DNA of 24,540 bases from Flammula alnicola. Lineage: Eukaryota; Basidiomycota; Agaricomycetes; Agaricales; Strophariaceae. Of this stretch, positions 7,566 to 17,130 are shown one piece after another. Within the stretch, counting starts at the first letter, position 1. Every line of letters starts with the position of its first letter. The position numbers and the translations under genes are program-made. Location: NCBI GenBank assembly GCA_015499995.1, contig JADNRV010000564.1, positions 1-24,540 of the forward strand, in the 5' to 3' direction. The notes below the pieces were generated by a model, which saw only the letters and a program-made list of their open reading frames with translations, searched no databases and had not been told where the DNA came from.

Positions 7566-10210
7566 ACTCTCTTGGAGTCTATCCCGCAACTTCCGGTTCA
7601 GGAATGGGCCCCTTTCTCCCCGCTGGAACTCACAGAAGCTCTTTCTGCGTGTTCCGGTCTCTCTTCTCCGGGTCCGGATCATGTCAATTGGTCCCACTTG
7701 AAGAAGATTGTACGTCGGGACCCCCACTCTGTGGAGGTCCTCATCTCGATTGCTAATGCCTGCATGCGTGTGGGCTGTTGGCCGTCTCCTTTCAAGGAAT
7801 CTATGTCAGTTATTATCCCTAAATCCGGCAAGCCTTCATATTCCACCCCTAAGGCATTCAGGCCTATTGTGCTCCTAAGGCATTCAGGCCTATTGTGCTC
7901 CTGAACACTGTGGGGAAACTCATCGAGAAAATGATCTCGAATCGCATTCAGTTCGACGCTGTCGGACAGGATATATTTCACCCGAATCAGGTTGGAGGCG
8001 TCAGGGGGCGCTCCACCGAAGATGCGGGTTTGTTCTTGACACACATGGTGAGGGCTGGATGGGCGAAGGGGTTGAGGACTAGCGTCCTTGCCTTTGACCT
8101 TGCTCAGTTCTTTCCTTCTCTTAATCACGAAGTTCTTGTGATCATTCTCCGGAAGCTTGGCTTTCCGCCTTTGGTGGTCAAGTTTTTCAGTTCGTACCTG
8201 GTAGAAAGGAAGACGCAGTATGCGTGGAACTCCTTTTTGTCAGACCCTTTGCAAGCAGATGTGGGTGTGGGACAGGGCTCTGCCCTGTCTCCGGTCCTGT
8301 CTGCTATATATCTGGCACCTATCATGAGTCTTTTCTACAAGAGGTGCCGTGAGATTCATCTTGCGGTTGACCTTCTGTTGTATGTGGATGACGGCACTCT
8401 GATTTCTCAAGAGACCGGACTCGATCCCAATGTTGTAAACCTTCGCAAGGCTTACAAGATTATATTTGAGCTTTTTACCAAGTTCGCTCTCGCTCTGGAG
8501 CACGCGAAGTCGGAGATCTTTCACTTCGATAACACGGCTTCAGTTTATAATCCTGCCATAGATTTGGGTGAAGAACCCTACACTGCAGGCAAGTGGCTCA
8601 AGCCAAAGCCGTTTTGGCGATATCTTGGGTTTTATTTTGATCGCAAGCTCACGTTCAAGGAGCATGTGAGATATTATTCCACCAAAGGGTTTACATCGGT
8701 TGTATCGATGAAAATGCTTGGGTCTTCTACCAGAGGGCTGCCGCCGCATCTTAAGCGCCTCCTCTACCGCACGTGCGTTATCCCCATAATTACTTATGGT
8801 TACCGCATGTGGTATTTCCGCAAGGCCCGTAACAAGGGGCTTATTGCGCAACTTACCAACGTTCAGCGTAAGGCTGGGCTTTGGATTACTGGGTGCTTCC
8901 GCACTTCTCCCTCGTATGGCGTTGAGGCCCTTGCCGGCCTTCTGCCCATGCCCCTACTTTTGGACAGGTTGAACTCTCGGGCGGTTGCTCGGATTTCTCT
9001 CTTGTCTGATACGCACCCGGTCCGGTCATTTATGGCTGGACCTTTACTTAAGAAAGCCTCTCCTCATAGGATGGCTATCGAGAACTTTACCGAGCGCCAA
9101 TGAGAAAAGTTGCGCGGCGGACTTGTGGGCAATGCATTGTTCCACCCCACGGGTCTGGAGGAACTGGAGCCTTTCGCTCCGGACGCCAGGCCTGGATATC
9201 GTCTCATGGATCGGCATGCAAGCCGGTTTACATGGATGGCTAAACCCCGTATCAGCAGGGCTGAAGACCCTGATGCTGCGTGGAAGATCGTACTGGATAA
9301 ACTCATCGAAAAGTGTGACGATGAGCCAGGAACCGCATATGCTGGTGTCGACGGCTCGGTCCCTCCGGGGCCCTGGCAGGCCGCCAACGGCATTGTTATC
9401 AAACGGCAGGGCGCTCTGGTGTTGGCCAGATGTCACTCTTCCGGACGAGCTATTAGCACTGATGCTGAGCTCGATGCCATCTCGGTGGCCATCTCCGCAA
9501 TGGTAGCATTCGGAGATGTCACCAGGATAGTTATTTTCACGGATTCGATGCACGCTGCTCGAATGGCCATTGATCCTTCCCCGCATTCTCATCAGGGCTC
9601 GTCTCTGATAGTGTGTCGGACACTCGAACGATGGTTCCAGGGTGGTGGTAACCGTAAAGTCGTTTTTGCAGAGTCTCCCTCCGATATGGAGTGGGACATT
9701 CATCAAGAGGCTCATGAGCTCGTCCTAGGGTTTCCTGGTGTACCCACTATGCCGAATACCCCTCTATCTATCGCTTGGCTCAAGAACAGAGCTGACACTG
9801 TAGCGCGGGGCGCTTGGTCGACAGAGGTCGATGAGGTTCCCAACTTACTTGGCTCCAATTTTTTGGAGTTGGAGGATCTAAAGGGTAATCCTCTCCATCC
9901 GACCCCCGTTCGCGGCGGGCCGTGGCTTGAAGTGGGCGGCTGCAACTCTCAGTTGTTCGCCCGCATGTGCCGTGCAATAACGAATCATGCTCCGATCGGC
10001 TCGTATTACGAGCGGTTCAAAATCGATGACCCATTGGCTCTTGGGTGCACGTGTGGGGTTTATCCTCAGACGCGCGCTCATTTATTCAAGTGCAAGAAGT
10101 TGCACATGCTACCTCACAGGGCCCCGCACCTAGTGTGGGGTCTTGAGAAGTTTTTGAGCGACAACCCTAGTGCGTTTGCATTCAATCGGCCTCAGGCCGG
10201 AGTCGGATGA
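7566..10210 (+). pseudogene. LINE-2 ORF2: reverse transcriptase, RNase H, zinc motif
   Basis: Multidomain enzyme that would nick DNA, copy element RNA at the target and degrade the RNA strand; the endonuclease part is missing by truncation. Domains in order: RT fingers ('SVIIPKSGKPSY'), RT palm ('VLAFDLAQFFPSLNHE', 'GQGSALSPVLSAIYLAP'), catalytic YVDD at 8381-8392, thumb/linker, RNase H with Asp in 'GVDGS', Glu in 'STDAELDA' and Asp in 'IFTDSMHAAR', then CxC-X7-H-X4-C at 10046-10093. It is broken by a 26-bp tandem duplication (7848-7899) that shifts frame in the RT fingers, and by an in-frame TGA at 9101-9103 where the 13171 copy has CAA. All catalytic residues are otherwise present. Confidence 0.93.
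7848..7899 (+). repeat. 26-bp tandem duplication in LINE-2 ORF2
   Basis: Two identical 26-bp units, 7848-7873 and 7874-7899, beginning cctaaggcattcaggc. Twenty-six is not a multiple of three, so it shifts ORF2 from frame 0 to frame 2. The LINE at 19604-21165 has one copy of the corresponding start. Confidence 0.95.
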
Positions 10211-10708
10211 GGGACTCTGGATGGGGGGCAATCCTGGGTGCGGTTGGGGCCTTGGCCCAAGACCTAGTGCCCGCAGGTGTTTCCATGTTGGACCGTTCCA
10301 GACCCGCAAGGGCGAGGGGCCTGTTCGTTGCAGGCTTCGATTGTCGGCCCTCTGGGGCGGCTTTTGGCGCGATATCCCGTGGAGGACCCGCCTTGGTGTA
10401 ACGAGAACGTCGAGTTTGCCGAAGAAGTGGGGAGAGCCGGGCAAGCTCTGACTGCATCTGGGTGACCCTCCTGTCCACCCTTTTAATCCATATCTACCTT
10501 ACGCTCGGTAGCATTAACAACGCCGCGCGTTTGCACTTCCTGGGCTGCGAGGTCCGTTATTTGGGTTTCAGGCTGCTGCCCTGCGAGCAACCAACTTCTT
10601 TCTTTTGCGATGGGTATTGTAGCGTACTCGTTTGTATTAGTTAGAGTCCGAGCTGCAATCGTGCTTCAGAATATAAATTGTTGATTTAAAAAAAAAAAAA
10701 AAAAAAAA

Positions 10709-10722
10709 AGTGGTTTGGTAAG
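10709..10722 (+). repeat. Target-site duplication, right copy (LINE-2)
   Basis: agtggtttggtaag directly after the poly-A, matching 7552-7565. The boundary with the poly-A is ambiguous by one A. Confidence 0.93.
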
Positions 10723-11711
10723 AATATCTGCAATTTGTTCTGCAGTAGGAATATAAGAAGGGGCAATGCGTTTGTCATTAACAGCGTCCCTAAGCCAGTA
10801 AAAGCGCAGATCCAAGTGTTTCATGCGCCCATGATGCTCAGGATTCTTGGACACACTGATAGCAGACTGATTGTCCATATGTAAAGTAGATGGCTGATCA
10901 ACAATATAGCCAAATTCACCAAGGATATTGCGCATCCAGGCAATCTCCTTGCCAGCCTCAACTGCAGCCACATACTCAGATTCAGTAGTGGACAAAGTAA
11001 CAAGACTTTGCAATTTACTGCCCCAGCCAATAGCACCACCAGCCATCATGGTCACATAGCCACCAGTAGAGCGGCCAGTGTCAATGCAATCACCATGAGC
11101 AGCATCAGAGTAAGTGGTGAATAGCTCAGAGCCAATTTCACCAGAATACTGCAACTTGTACTCTAAGGTGCCCTTGAGATAGCGGAACAAATGCTTGACA
11201 GCAGCCCAATGCCTGGGACCAGGATTGCAGTTAAAGCGTGCCAAATAGGACACAGCATGCGCAATATCTGGACGAGTCATGGTAGCCAAATACTGCAAAG
11301 ACCCAATAGCACTGAGGTAAGGAGTATTGCGCATAGCTTCCACTTCTGCGGCATTCTGAGGACCCATGTCTTTGGACAAGACAGTGCCAGGTGCAATAGG
11401 AGTGAGGACAGGATGTGAATCAGTCATACTGTAGCGCTCAAGCATGTCCAGAATGAATTGGCGCTGATGGAGCGACACAAGATGCTTCTGGTGATCTCTA
11501 GTGACTGCAACACCAAGTAGGAACTCAGTGGGTCCAAGATCGCGACATTTGAAGTGCTGAGCAAGTTGCTTGACCGCATTGTCAACAGCTGCAGTAGACT
11601 TGGATGCAAAGGTAATGTCATCAATGTAAATGGGCACAAAGATCTTGACCTGCCCATTAGAGTAGATATAGACAGAGCGGTCAGATTCAACGCGTTTGAA
11701 GCCCATCTCAG

Positions 11712-11715
<4 letters not shown>
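10709..11715 (-). pseudogene. Ty1/copia-like Pol fragment: RT end and RNase H
   Basis: C-terminal part of a copia polyprotein on the minus strand. From the broken N-terminal edge: 'ITEMGFKRVESDRSVYIY', the RT catalytic YIDD at 11617-11628, the conserved 'LSAIGSLQYLATMTRPDIAHAV' type region, then RNase H with 'YSDAAHGD', 'STTESEYVAA' and 'LHMDNQSAI' carrying the acidic residues, and 'YIPTAEQIADILTKPL'. About 335 codons are open without a stop. The N-terminal side ends at the polyT of a LINE at 11716, and the C-terminal end continues at 7565 beyond LINE-2. The element is therefore split at both ends, and the upstream RT, integrase and Gag parts are absent from the window. Confidence 0.94.
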
Positions 11716-11750
<35 letters not shown>

Positions 11751-12911
11751 ACAATTTTATACCGGTGCACGAAAGCAGTCCGGTCTCTAACTAATACAAA
11801 CGGAGGCGGTAAACTACGCAAGTAAAAGAAAGAAGTTGGCTCGACGGCGCAGCTGCCTGAAACCCAAATAGGTAGTCTCGCAACTACAGATTGTCCGACG
11901 TTGCGGCGTTGTTAACGCTGCCGCATGAACGGCAGATAGGAATATTGGGATGGACAGGGGGGTCATCCAGATGTGAGAAGAGCCTGCCAGGCCCTCCCCG
12001 ATTCACCGGTAAAATCAACGTGGTCATAGCTAAGCAGGAGCCGAAGCCCCCACCGCCGTCAACCAGGTCGGGTCCTCTGCAAGTGATGCACGAAGCCAAC
12101 TCAAGAAGTCGACCCCGCCAGGACTGGAACGACCAGCCCTCTCGCCTCTCACGAAGTCCGCCATCACTGTGACTCAATGCAGAAACACCTGTGGGCAACA
12201 GGCCGCTTTGACCGCGGCGCCGCTCACACCCAGAATTGCCCCCCTGCCCAAAGTCCCTCATCCGACTCCAGCGGGGTGCCGGGAGAAGGAGAACGCCGTA
12301 GGGTGCTCCAACAGATAAGTCGCCAGCTCCGAAACGAGTTTCGGCTTCCGGCGAGTCCAAGGCTGTTTCTTGCACTTGAATATATGATCGCGAGTCTGAG
12401 GATAAACCCCACACTCGCAACCGAGGGCCCTAGGGTCATCGATCTTGAACCGCTCGTAGTAGGAGCCGATCGGAGCATGATTCGTAATTAAACGGCACAT
12501 GCAGGCAAAGAGCGAAACGCTCTGACTGCCAGCTTCAAGCCAAGGTCCCCCGCGAGTGGGACTAGGCTGGACAGGGTCCCCGTTCAACCCTTGCAGCTCC
12601 ATAAAATTGGAGCCAAGCAGAAAAGGCTGATCGGAAACTCTTTGTTTCCAATCTGCGCGTGCCGATTTGTCCACGAAGTCGCGGACATACTGGAGAGAAA
12701 GTTTGGTGGTAGGAACGACGGCAACACCGCGCATACCAGCAACGAGATCGTGTGCTTCATTTTGAATGTCCCACTCCATATCGGAGGGAGACTCGATAAA
12801 AGTAACCTTATGGTCAGACGAGCGCCTAAACCAAGGTTCAAGTGTACGACACACCATCAGTGACTGAGACTGGAAGGAGTGCAGAGAGGGATCCACTGAG
12901 AGGCGAGCGGC

Positions 12912-13170
12912 ATGCATCGCATCAGTGAAAATAGTAATGCGTTTGACATCCCCAAAGCCAACGGCATTGGAGATGGCAACACGAATAGCAAAGAGCTCTG
13001 CATCCGTAGACGAGGCCCTCCCGGCAGCATGACACCCAGAATAAACCTGTGCGCCCTGTCGTTTGATAACAACGCCAGTGGCGGCTTGCCACCCCGGAGG
13101 GCAGGAGCTGTCAACACCAGCGTATGCAGCATCTGGATCATCCTCAAGAGACTCGAGGGACGCATCCAAG
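12912..13170 (+). other. Antisense part of a fused open frame (not a gene)
   Basis: An open plus-strand frame from an ATG at 12912 runs through antisense RNase H sequence of the minus-strand LINE, crosses the insertion junction and continues in frame into LINE-3 ORF2 to 15284, giving a 790-codon frame. The first about 86 codons are only the reverse strand of another gene, so this start is not accepted as a real N terminus. Confidence 0.85.
13157..13170 (+). repeat. Target-site duplication, left copy (LINE-3)
   Basis: gggacgcatccaag, repeated at 15817-15830. It can be extended by one A at each end, so the true length is 14-16 bp. Confidence 0.94.
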
Positions 13171-15284
13171 ACCTTGCTCAGTTCTTTCCTTCTCTTAATC
13201 ACGAGGTTCTCGTGATAATCCTCTGGAAACTTGGCTTCCCGCCCCTGGTGGTCAAGTTTTTCGGCTCCTATCTGGTAGAAAGGAAGACGCAGTATGCATG
13301 GAATTCCTTCCTGTCGGACCCTTTGCAAGCAGATGTGGGCGTGGGACAGGGCTCTGCCCTGTCCCCTGTCTTGTCGGCTATTTACTTGGCGCCTATCATG
13401 CGTCTCTTCTACAAGAGGTGCCGTGAGATTCATCTTGCGGTCGACCTTCTGTCATATGTTGACGATGGTACCCTGATTTCTCAGGAGACCGGACTCGATC
13501 CCAATGTTGTAAACCTTCGTAAGACTTACAAGATTATATTTGAGCTTTTTACCAAGTTCGCTCTCGCTCTGGAGCATGCGAAGTCGGAGATTTTTCACTT
13601 CGACAACACAGCTTCAGTTTATAACCCTGCTATTGATTTGGGTGAAGAACCCTACACTGCAGGCAAATGGCTCAAGCCTAAGCCGTTCTGGCGATATCTT
13701 GGATTTTACTTTGATCGCAAGCTCACTTTCAAGGAGCATGTGAGATACTACTCCACCAAAGGATTCACGTCGGTCGTCTCGATGCGAATGCTGGGGTCTT
13801 CTACCAGAGGGTTGCCGCCGCACCTTAAGCGCCTCCTCTACCGCACGTGCGTTATCCCCATAATTACTTATGGCTACCGCATGTGGTATTTCCGCAAGGC
13901 CCGGAATAAGGGTCTCATTGCGCAACTTACCAACGTTCAGCGTAAGGCTGGGCTTTGGATTACTGGGTGCTTCCGCACTTCTCCCTCGTATGGCGTCGAG
14001 GCCCTCGCCGGCCTTTTACCTATGCCCCTACTCCTGGACAGGCTGAACTCTCGGGCAGTTGCCCGAATCTCTCTCTTGTCTGATACACACCCGGTCCGGT
14101 CATTTATGGCTGGACCGCTACTTAAAAAAGCCATCCCTCACAGGATGGCGATTGAAAACTTTACCGAGCGTCAACAAGAAAAGTTGCGCGGCGGACTTGT
14201 GGGAAATGCATTGTTTCACCCCGCTGGTCTGGAGGAGCTGGAGCCTTTTGCTCCAGACGCCAGGCCTGGACATCGTCTGATGGACCGGCATTCGAGCCGG
14301 TTTACATGGATGGCTAAACCCCATATCAGCAGGGCTGACGACCCCGATGCTGCGTGGAAAATCGTACTGGACAAACTCATCGAGAAATGTGACGATGAGC
14401 CAGGTACCGCATATGCTGGTGTCGATGGCTCGGTCCCTCCGGGGCCCTGGCAGGCCGCCAACGGCATTGTTATCAAACGGCAGGGTGCTCTGGTATTGGC
14501 CAGATGTCACTCTTCCGGACGGGCTATTAGCACTGATGCTGAGCTCGATGCCATCTCGGTGGCCATCTCCGCAATGGTAGCATTCGGAGACGTCACCAGG
14601 ATAGTTATTTTCACGGATTCGATGCATGCTGCTCGAATGGCTGTGGATCCTTCCCCGCATTCTCATCAGGGCTCATCTCTGATAGTGTGTCGGACACTTG
14701 AACGATGGTTCCAGGGTGGTGGTAACCGAAAAGTCGTTTTTGCAGAGTCTCCCTCCGACATGGAGTGGGACATCCATCAGGAGGCTCATGACCTCGTCTT
14801 GGGGTTTCCCGGTGTGCCTGTTACACCGAATACCCCTCTATCTATCGCTTGGCTTAAGAATAAAGCCGACACTGTAGCGCGGGATGCTTGGTCGACAGAG
14901 GTCGACGAGGTTCCCAATTTACTTGGCTCCAACTTTCTGGAGTTAGAGGATCTAAAGGGTAATCCTCTCCGTCCGACCCCCGTTCGCGGTGGGCCGTGGC
15001 TTGAAGTCGGCGGCTGCAACTCTCAGTTGTTCGCCCGCATGTGCCGTGCCATCACGAATCATGCTCCGATCGGCTCGTACTACGAGCGGTTCAAAATCGA
15101 TGATCCATTGGCTCTCGGTTGTACGTGTGGGGTTTATCCTCAGACGCGCGATCATCTCTTTGGGTGCCCTAAGCTCCCGATGCTACCTCACAGGGCCCCG
15201 CACCTAGTGTGGGGTCTTGAGAAATTTTTGACTGACAACGTTACGGCGTTTGCTTTCAACCGGCCCCCAGCCGGAGTCCGATGA
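13171..15284 (+). pseudogene. LINE-3 ORF2 fragment: RT palm to C terminus
   Basis: About 704 codons without a stop. RT palm motif 'DLAQFFPSLNHE', then 'GQGSALSPVLSAIYL', YVDD at 13455-13466, thumb/linker with 'KPFWRYLGFYFDRKLTF' and 'ITYGYRMWYFRKARN', RNase H ('AYAGVDGS', 'STDAELDA', 'IFTDSMHAAR', 'SPSDMEWDI'), and a CCHC zinc motif at 15120-15167. It ends at the TGA at 15282-15284. It is the best preserved family-2 ORF2 C-terminal region here, with no frame damage, but lacks ORF1, endonuclease and the RT fingers through truncation, so it is not a mobile enzyme. Confidence 0.94.
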
Positions 15285-15816
15285 GGGACTCTGGATGGGG
15301 GGTGATCCTAGGTGTCGTTGGGGCCTTGGCCCAAGACCTAGTGCCCGCAGGTGTTTCCATTATGGTGCGACAAATCCCGCGAGGGCCGCAGCCGTGTTCG
15401 TTGCATGGCTTCGCTTGTGACTCTCTGAGTCTATGGCACGCATCATTTGGAGGACCCGCCATGGTGTAACGACAATGTCGAGTTTGCCAACGAAGTGGGG
15501 AGAGCCGGGCAAGCTCTGACTTCATCTGGGTGACCCCCCTGTCCACCCTTTAATCCATATTTACCTTACGTTCGGTAGCGTTAATAACGCCGCGCATTTG
15601 TACTTCCTGGGCTGCGAGGTCCGTCATTTGGGTTTCAGTCTGCTGCGCAGTCTCGCCCGCGTCGCGCTCGCGCGCCGCATGCTCCCCTGCGAGCAACCAA
15701 TTTCTTTCTTTTGCGATGGGTATTGTAGCGTACTCGTTTGTATTAGTTAGAGTCCGAGCTGCGTTCGAGCTTCGGAATTCAAACTGTTGATTTTAAAAAA
15801 AAAAAAAAAAAAAAAA
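13171..15816 (+). mobile_element. Family-2 LINE (LINE-3), 5'-truncated
   Basis: A 2646-bp element inserted into the minus-strand family-1 LINE, so the two lie head to head. It starts within the RT palm at 'DLAQFF' and ends with a 3' UTR (15285-15794) and poly-A (15795-15816). It keeps the full GC-rich 3' UTR block (about 15646-15682). It is the youngest layer at this point because it interrupts the other LINE and has a clean duplication. Confidence 0.95.
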
Positions 15817-15830
15817 GGGACGCATCCAAG
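15817..15830 (+). repeat. Target-site duplication, right copy (LINE-3)
   Basis: gggacgcatccaag following the poly-A. The minus-strand LINE resumes directly after it. Confidence 0.94.
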
Positions 15831-17007
15831 ATAAGCTTCCAAGCCGCTTCAGGATCTGAAGACCTGCTAAAGCATGGCTTGGCAAGCCACTTGAACCGAT
15901 CGGCATACCGATCGAGGACTCGATAACCCGGACGAGCCTCAGGAGCAAAGGGCTCTGTAGACTCGACAGGGACATTGGAATAATTGACATTATCCATAAG
16001 AGCACCCGACACCTTACGGCGATGGGGGGCAGGCATGCGTTCAACCGACATGGGATGGGGGGTTGCGCGCTTAAGTGATGATGCAGACATAAACGACCGG
16101 ATCGGATGAGTGTCCGAAAGAGTGGCGACCCGCACCATAGAGCGGTCGCGCAATCTTTCGAGAAGTATAGGGATGGGTAGGAGGCCCGCAAGGGCCTCCA
16201 CCCCTCCCGAGGGCGAAGTACGGAATGCACCCGTAATCCAGAGAGCAGCCTTACGCTGGACTTGCGTAAGCTGTTTAATGAGGCCCTTGTTGCGGGCGCC
16301 CTTGAAAAACCACATGCGATACCCATACGTGAATATGGGGACCACACATGTGCGGTAAAGGAGGCGCTTCTGCATAGGCAGAAGCCCCCGAGTAGAAGAA
16401 CCAAGCATCTTCATCGACACAACCGATGTGAATCCCTTGGTGGAGTAATAACGCACATGCTCATTGAAGGTGAGCTTGCGGTCAAAGTAAAAGCCCAAGT
16501 ACCGCCAAAACGGCTTGGGCTTGAGGTAGTTAGCACGACCTCCGGTGTAAGGTGGATACCCGAGGTCAATACTAGGATTATAATGAGCATGAGATCTATC
16601 AAAATGATAGACCTCAGACTTATCGTGCTCGAGCGCCAAAGCGAATGCCTCGAACAATTCGAAGATAACAGCGTATGCCTTCTTCAGCATCGCAATATTA
16701 TGATCCAGCCACTCATCTTGGACTATGAGTGTGCCATCATCAACATACGAGAGGAGGTCAACCCTCAACCCAAGGTCGAGGCACTGCTTCTCGAACAGGC
16801 GCATAATAGGCGCCAGGTAAATAGCCGACAAGACAGGGGACAAGGCCGATCCCTGACCCACCCCCACGTCTGCCTGTAACGGGTCTGACAAAAAGGAGTT
16901 CCACGCATACCGCGTCTTCCTCTCTACCAGATAAGATGCGAAAAACTTGACCACCAACGGAGGGAAGCCAAGTTTCGGAAGAATAATCACAAGCGCGTCG
17001 TGATTAA
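15831..17007 (-). pseudogene. Family-1 LINE ORF2, RT palm to linker part
   Basis: Minus-strand frame from 'LNHDALVIILPKLGFPP' through 'GQGSALSPVLSAIYLAP', the catalytic YVDD at 16736-16747, 'NYLKPKPFWRYLGFYFD', 'VVPIFTYGYRMWFF', to 'RSSDPEAAWKLI', where LINE-3 interrupts it. Compared with family 2 it differs clearly around the YVDD region (for example 'IVQDEWLDHNIAMLKK'). There is no stop within the segment. The N-terminal RT part is missing at the 17007 junction. Confidence 0.93.
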
Positions 17008-17130
17008 GTCATCTCTCCTTTTCCAGTAACCACTACGGTCGACCGTGGGAACAATTTCAGCAACCAGCAACATCGTCCCCCACAGCTTCACACCGTCGAG
17101 CGCTCTTGGGCGCTCTGTTACTAGCACGCA
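17008..17130 (+). promoter_or_regulatory. LINE 5' UTR
   Basis: About 123 bp between the junction at 17007 and the ATG of ORF1 at 17131 (context cgcaATGcc). LINEs of this type carry an internal promoter in the 5' UTR. No TATA box is seen, and a short direct repeat, gcgctct, occurs near 17100-17120. The exact first base is uncertain because no second 5' end is available for comparison. Confidence 0.5.

Larger units (their letters stand above)
7566..10708 (+). mobile_element. Family-2 LINE (LINE-2), 5'-truncated
   Basis: A 3143-bp Tad1/I-like non-LTR element inserted in the copia Pol gene, flanked by a 14-bp duplication. It starts inside ORF2 just upstream of the RT domain, lacks ORF1 and endonuclease, and ends with a 3' UTR (10211-10687) and poly-A (about 10688-10708). 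Compared with the family-2 copies at 13171 and 23087, it lacks a GC-rich block of about 40 bp in the 3' UTR (junction near 10578). Confidence 0.95.
12258..13170 (-). pseudogene. Family-1 LINE ORF2, RNase H and C-terminal zinc part
   Basis: Minus strand, from 'LDASLESLEDDPDAAYAGVD' (RNase H strand 1 with catalytic Asp), 'DAELFAIRVAIS' (Glu), 'IFTDAMHAARLS' (Asp), 'SPSDMEWDIQNEAHDLV', and the zinc motif CECGVYPQTRDHIFKC, to the stop at 12258-12260. It has no stops and is continuous in frame with 15831-17007 once LINE-3 is removed. Confidence 0.93.
11716..17007 (-). mobile_element. Family-1 LINE 3' half (interrupted by LINE-3)
   Basis: The polyT at 11716-11744 is the poly-A of a minus-strand LINE that entered the copia Pol frame. 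Its 3' UTR is 11745-12257 and its ORF2 end is 12258-13170. The element is then interrupted by the plus-strand LINE-3 (13171-15816) and resumes at 15831-17007. Removing LINE-3 and one target duplication restores one frame. The sequence stops at 17007 in the RT palm ('LNHDALVII'), abutting the 5' end of a plus-strand LINE. No duplication matching the copia flank (cccatctcagtgat) is present at 17008, which leads to the inversion hypothesis listed under findings. Confidence 0.9.

Noticed and set aside
9044..9715. Long minus-strand open frames antisense to LINE RNase H (also at 14118-14666, 23888-24121 on the other strand, and 18981-19508)
   Set aside because: They recur only because the sense coding frame is conserved; no known domain is readable and each overlaps a well-supported sense gene.
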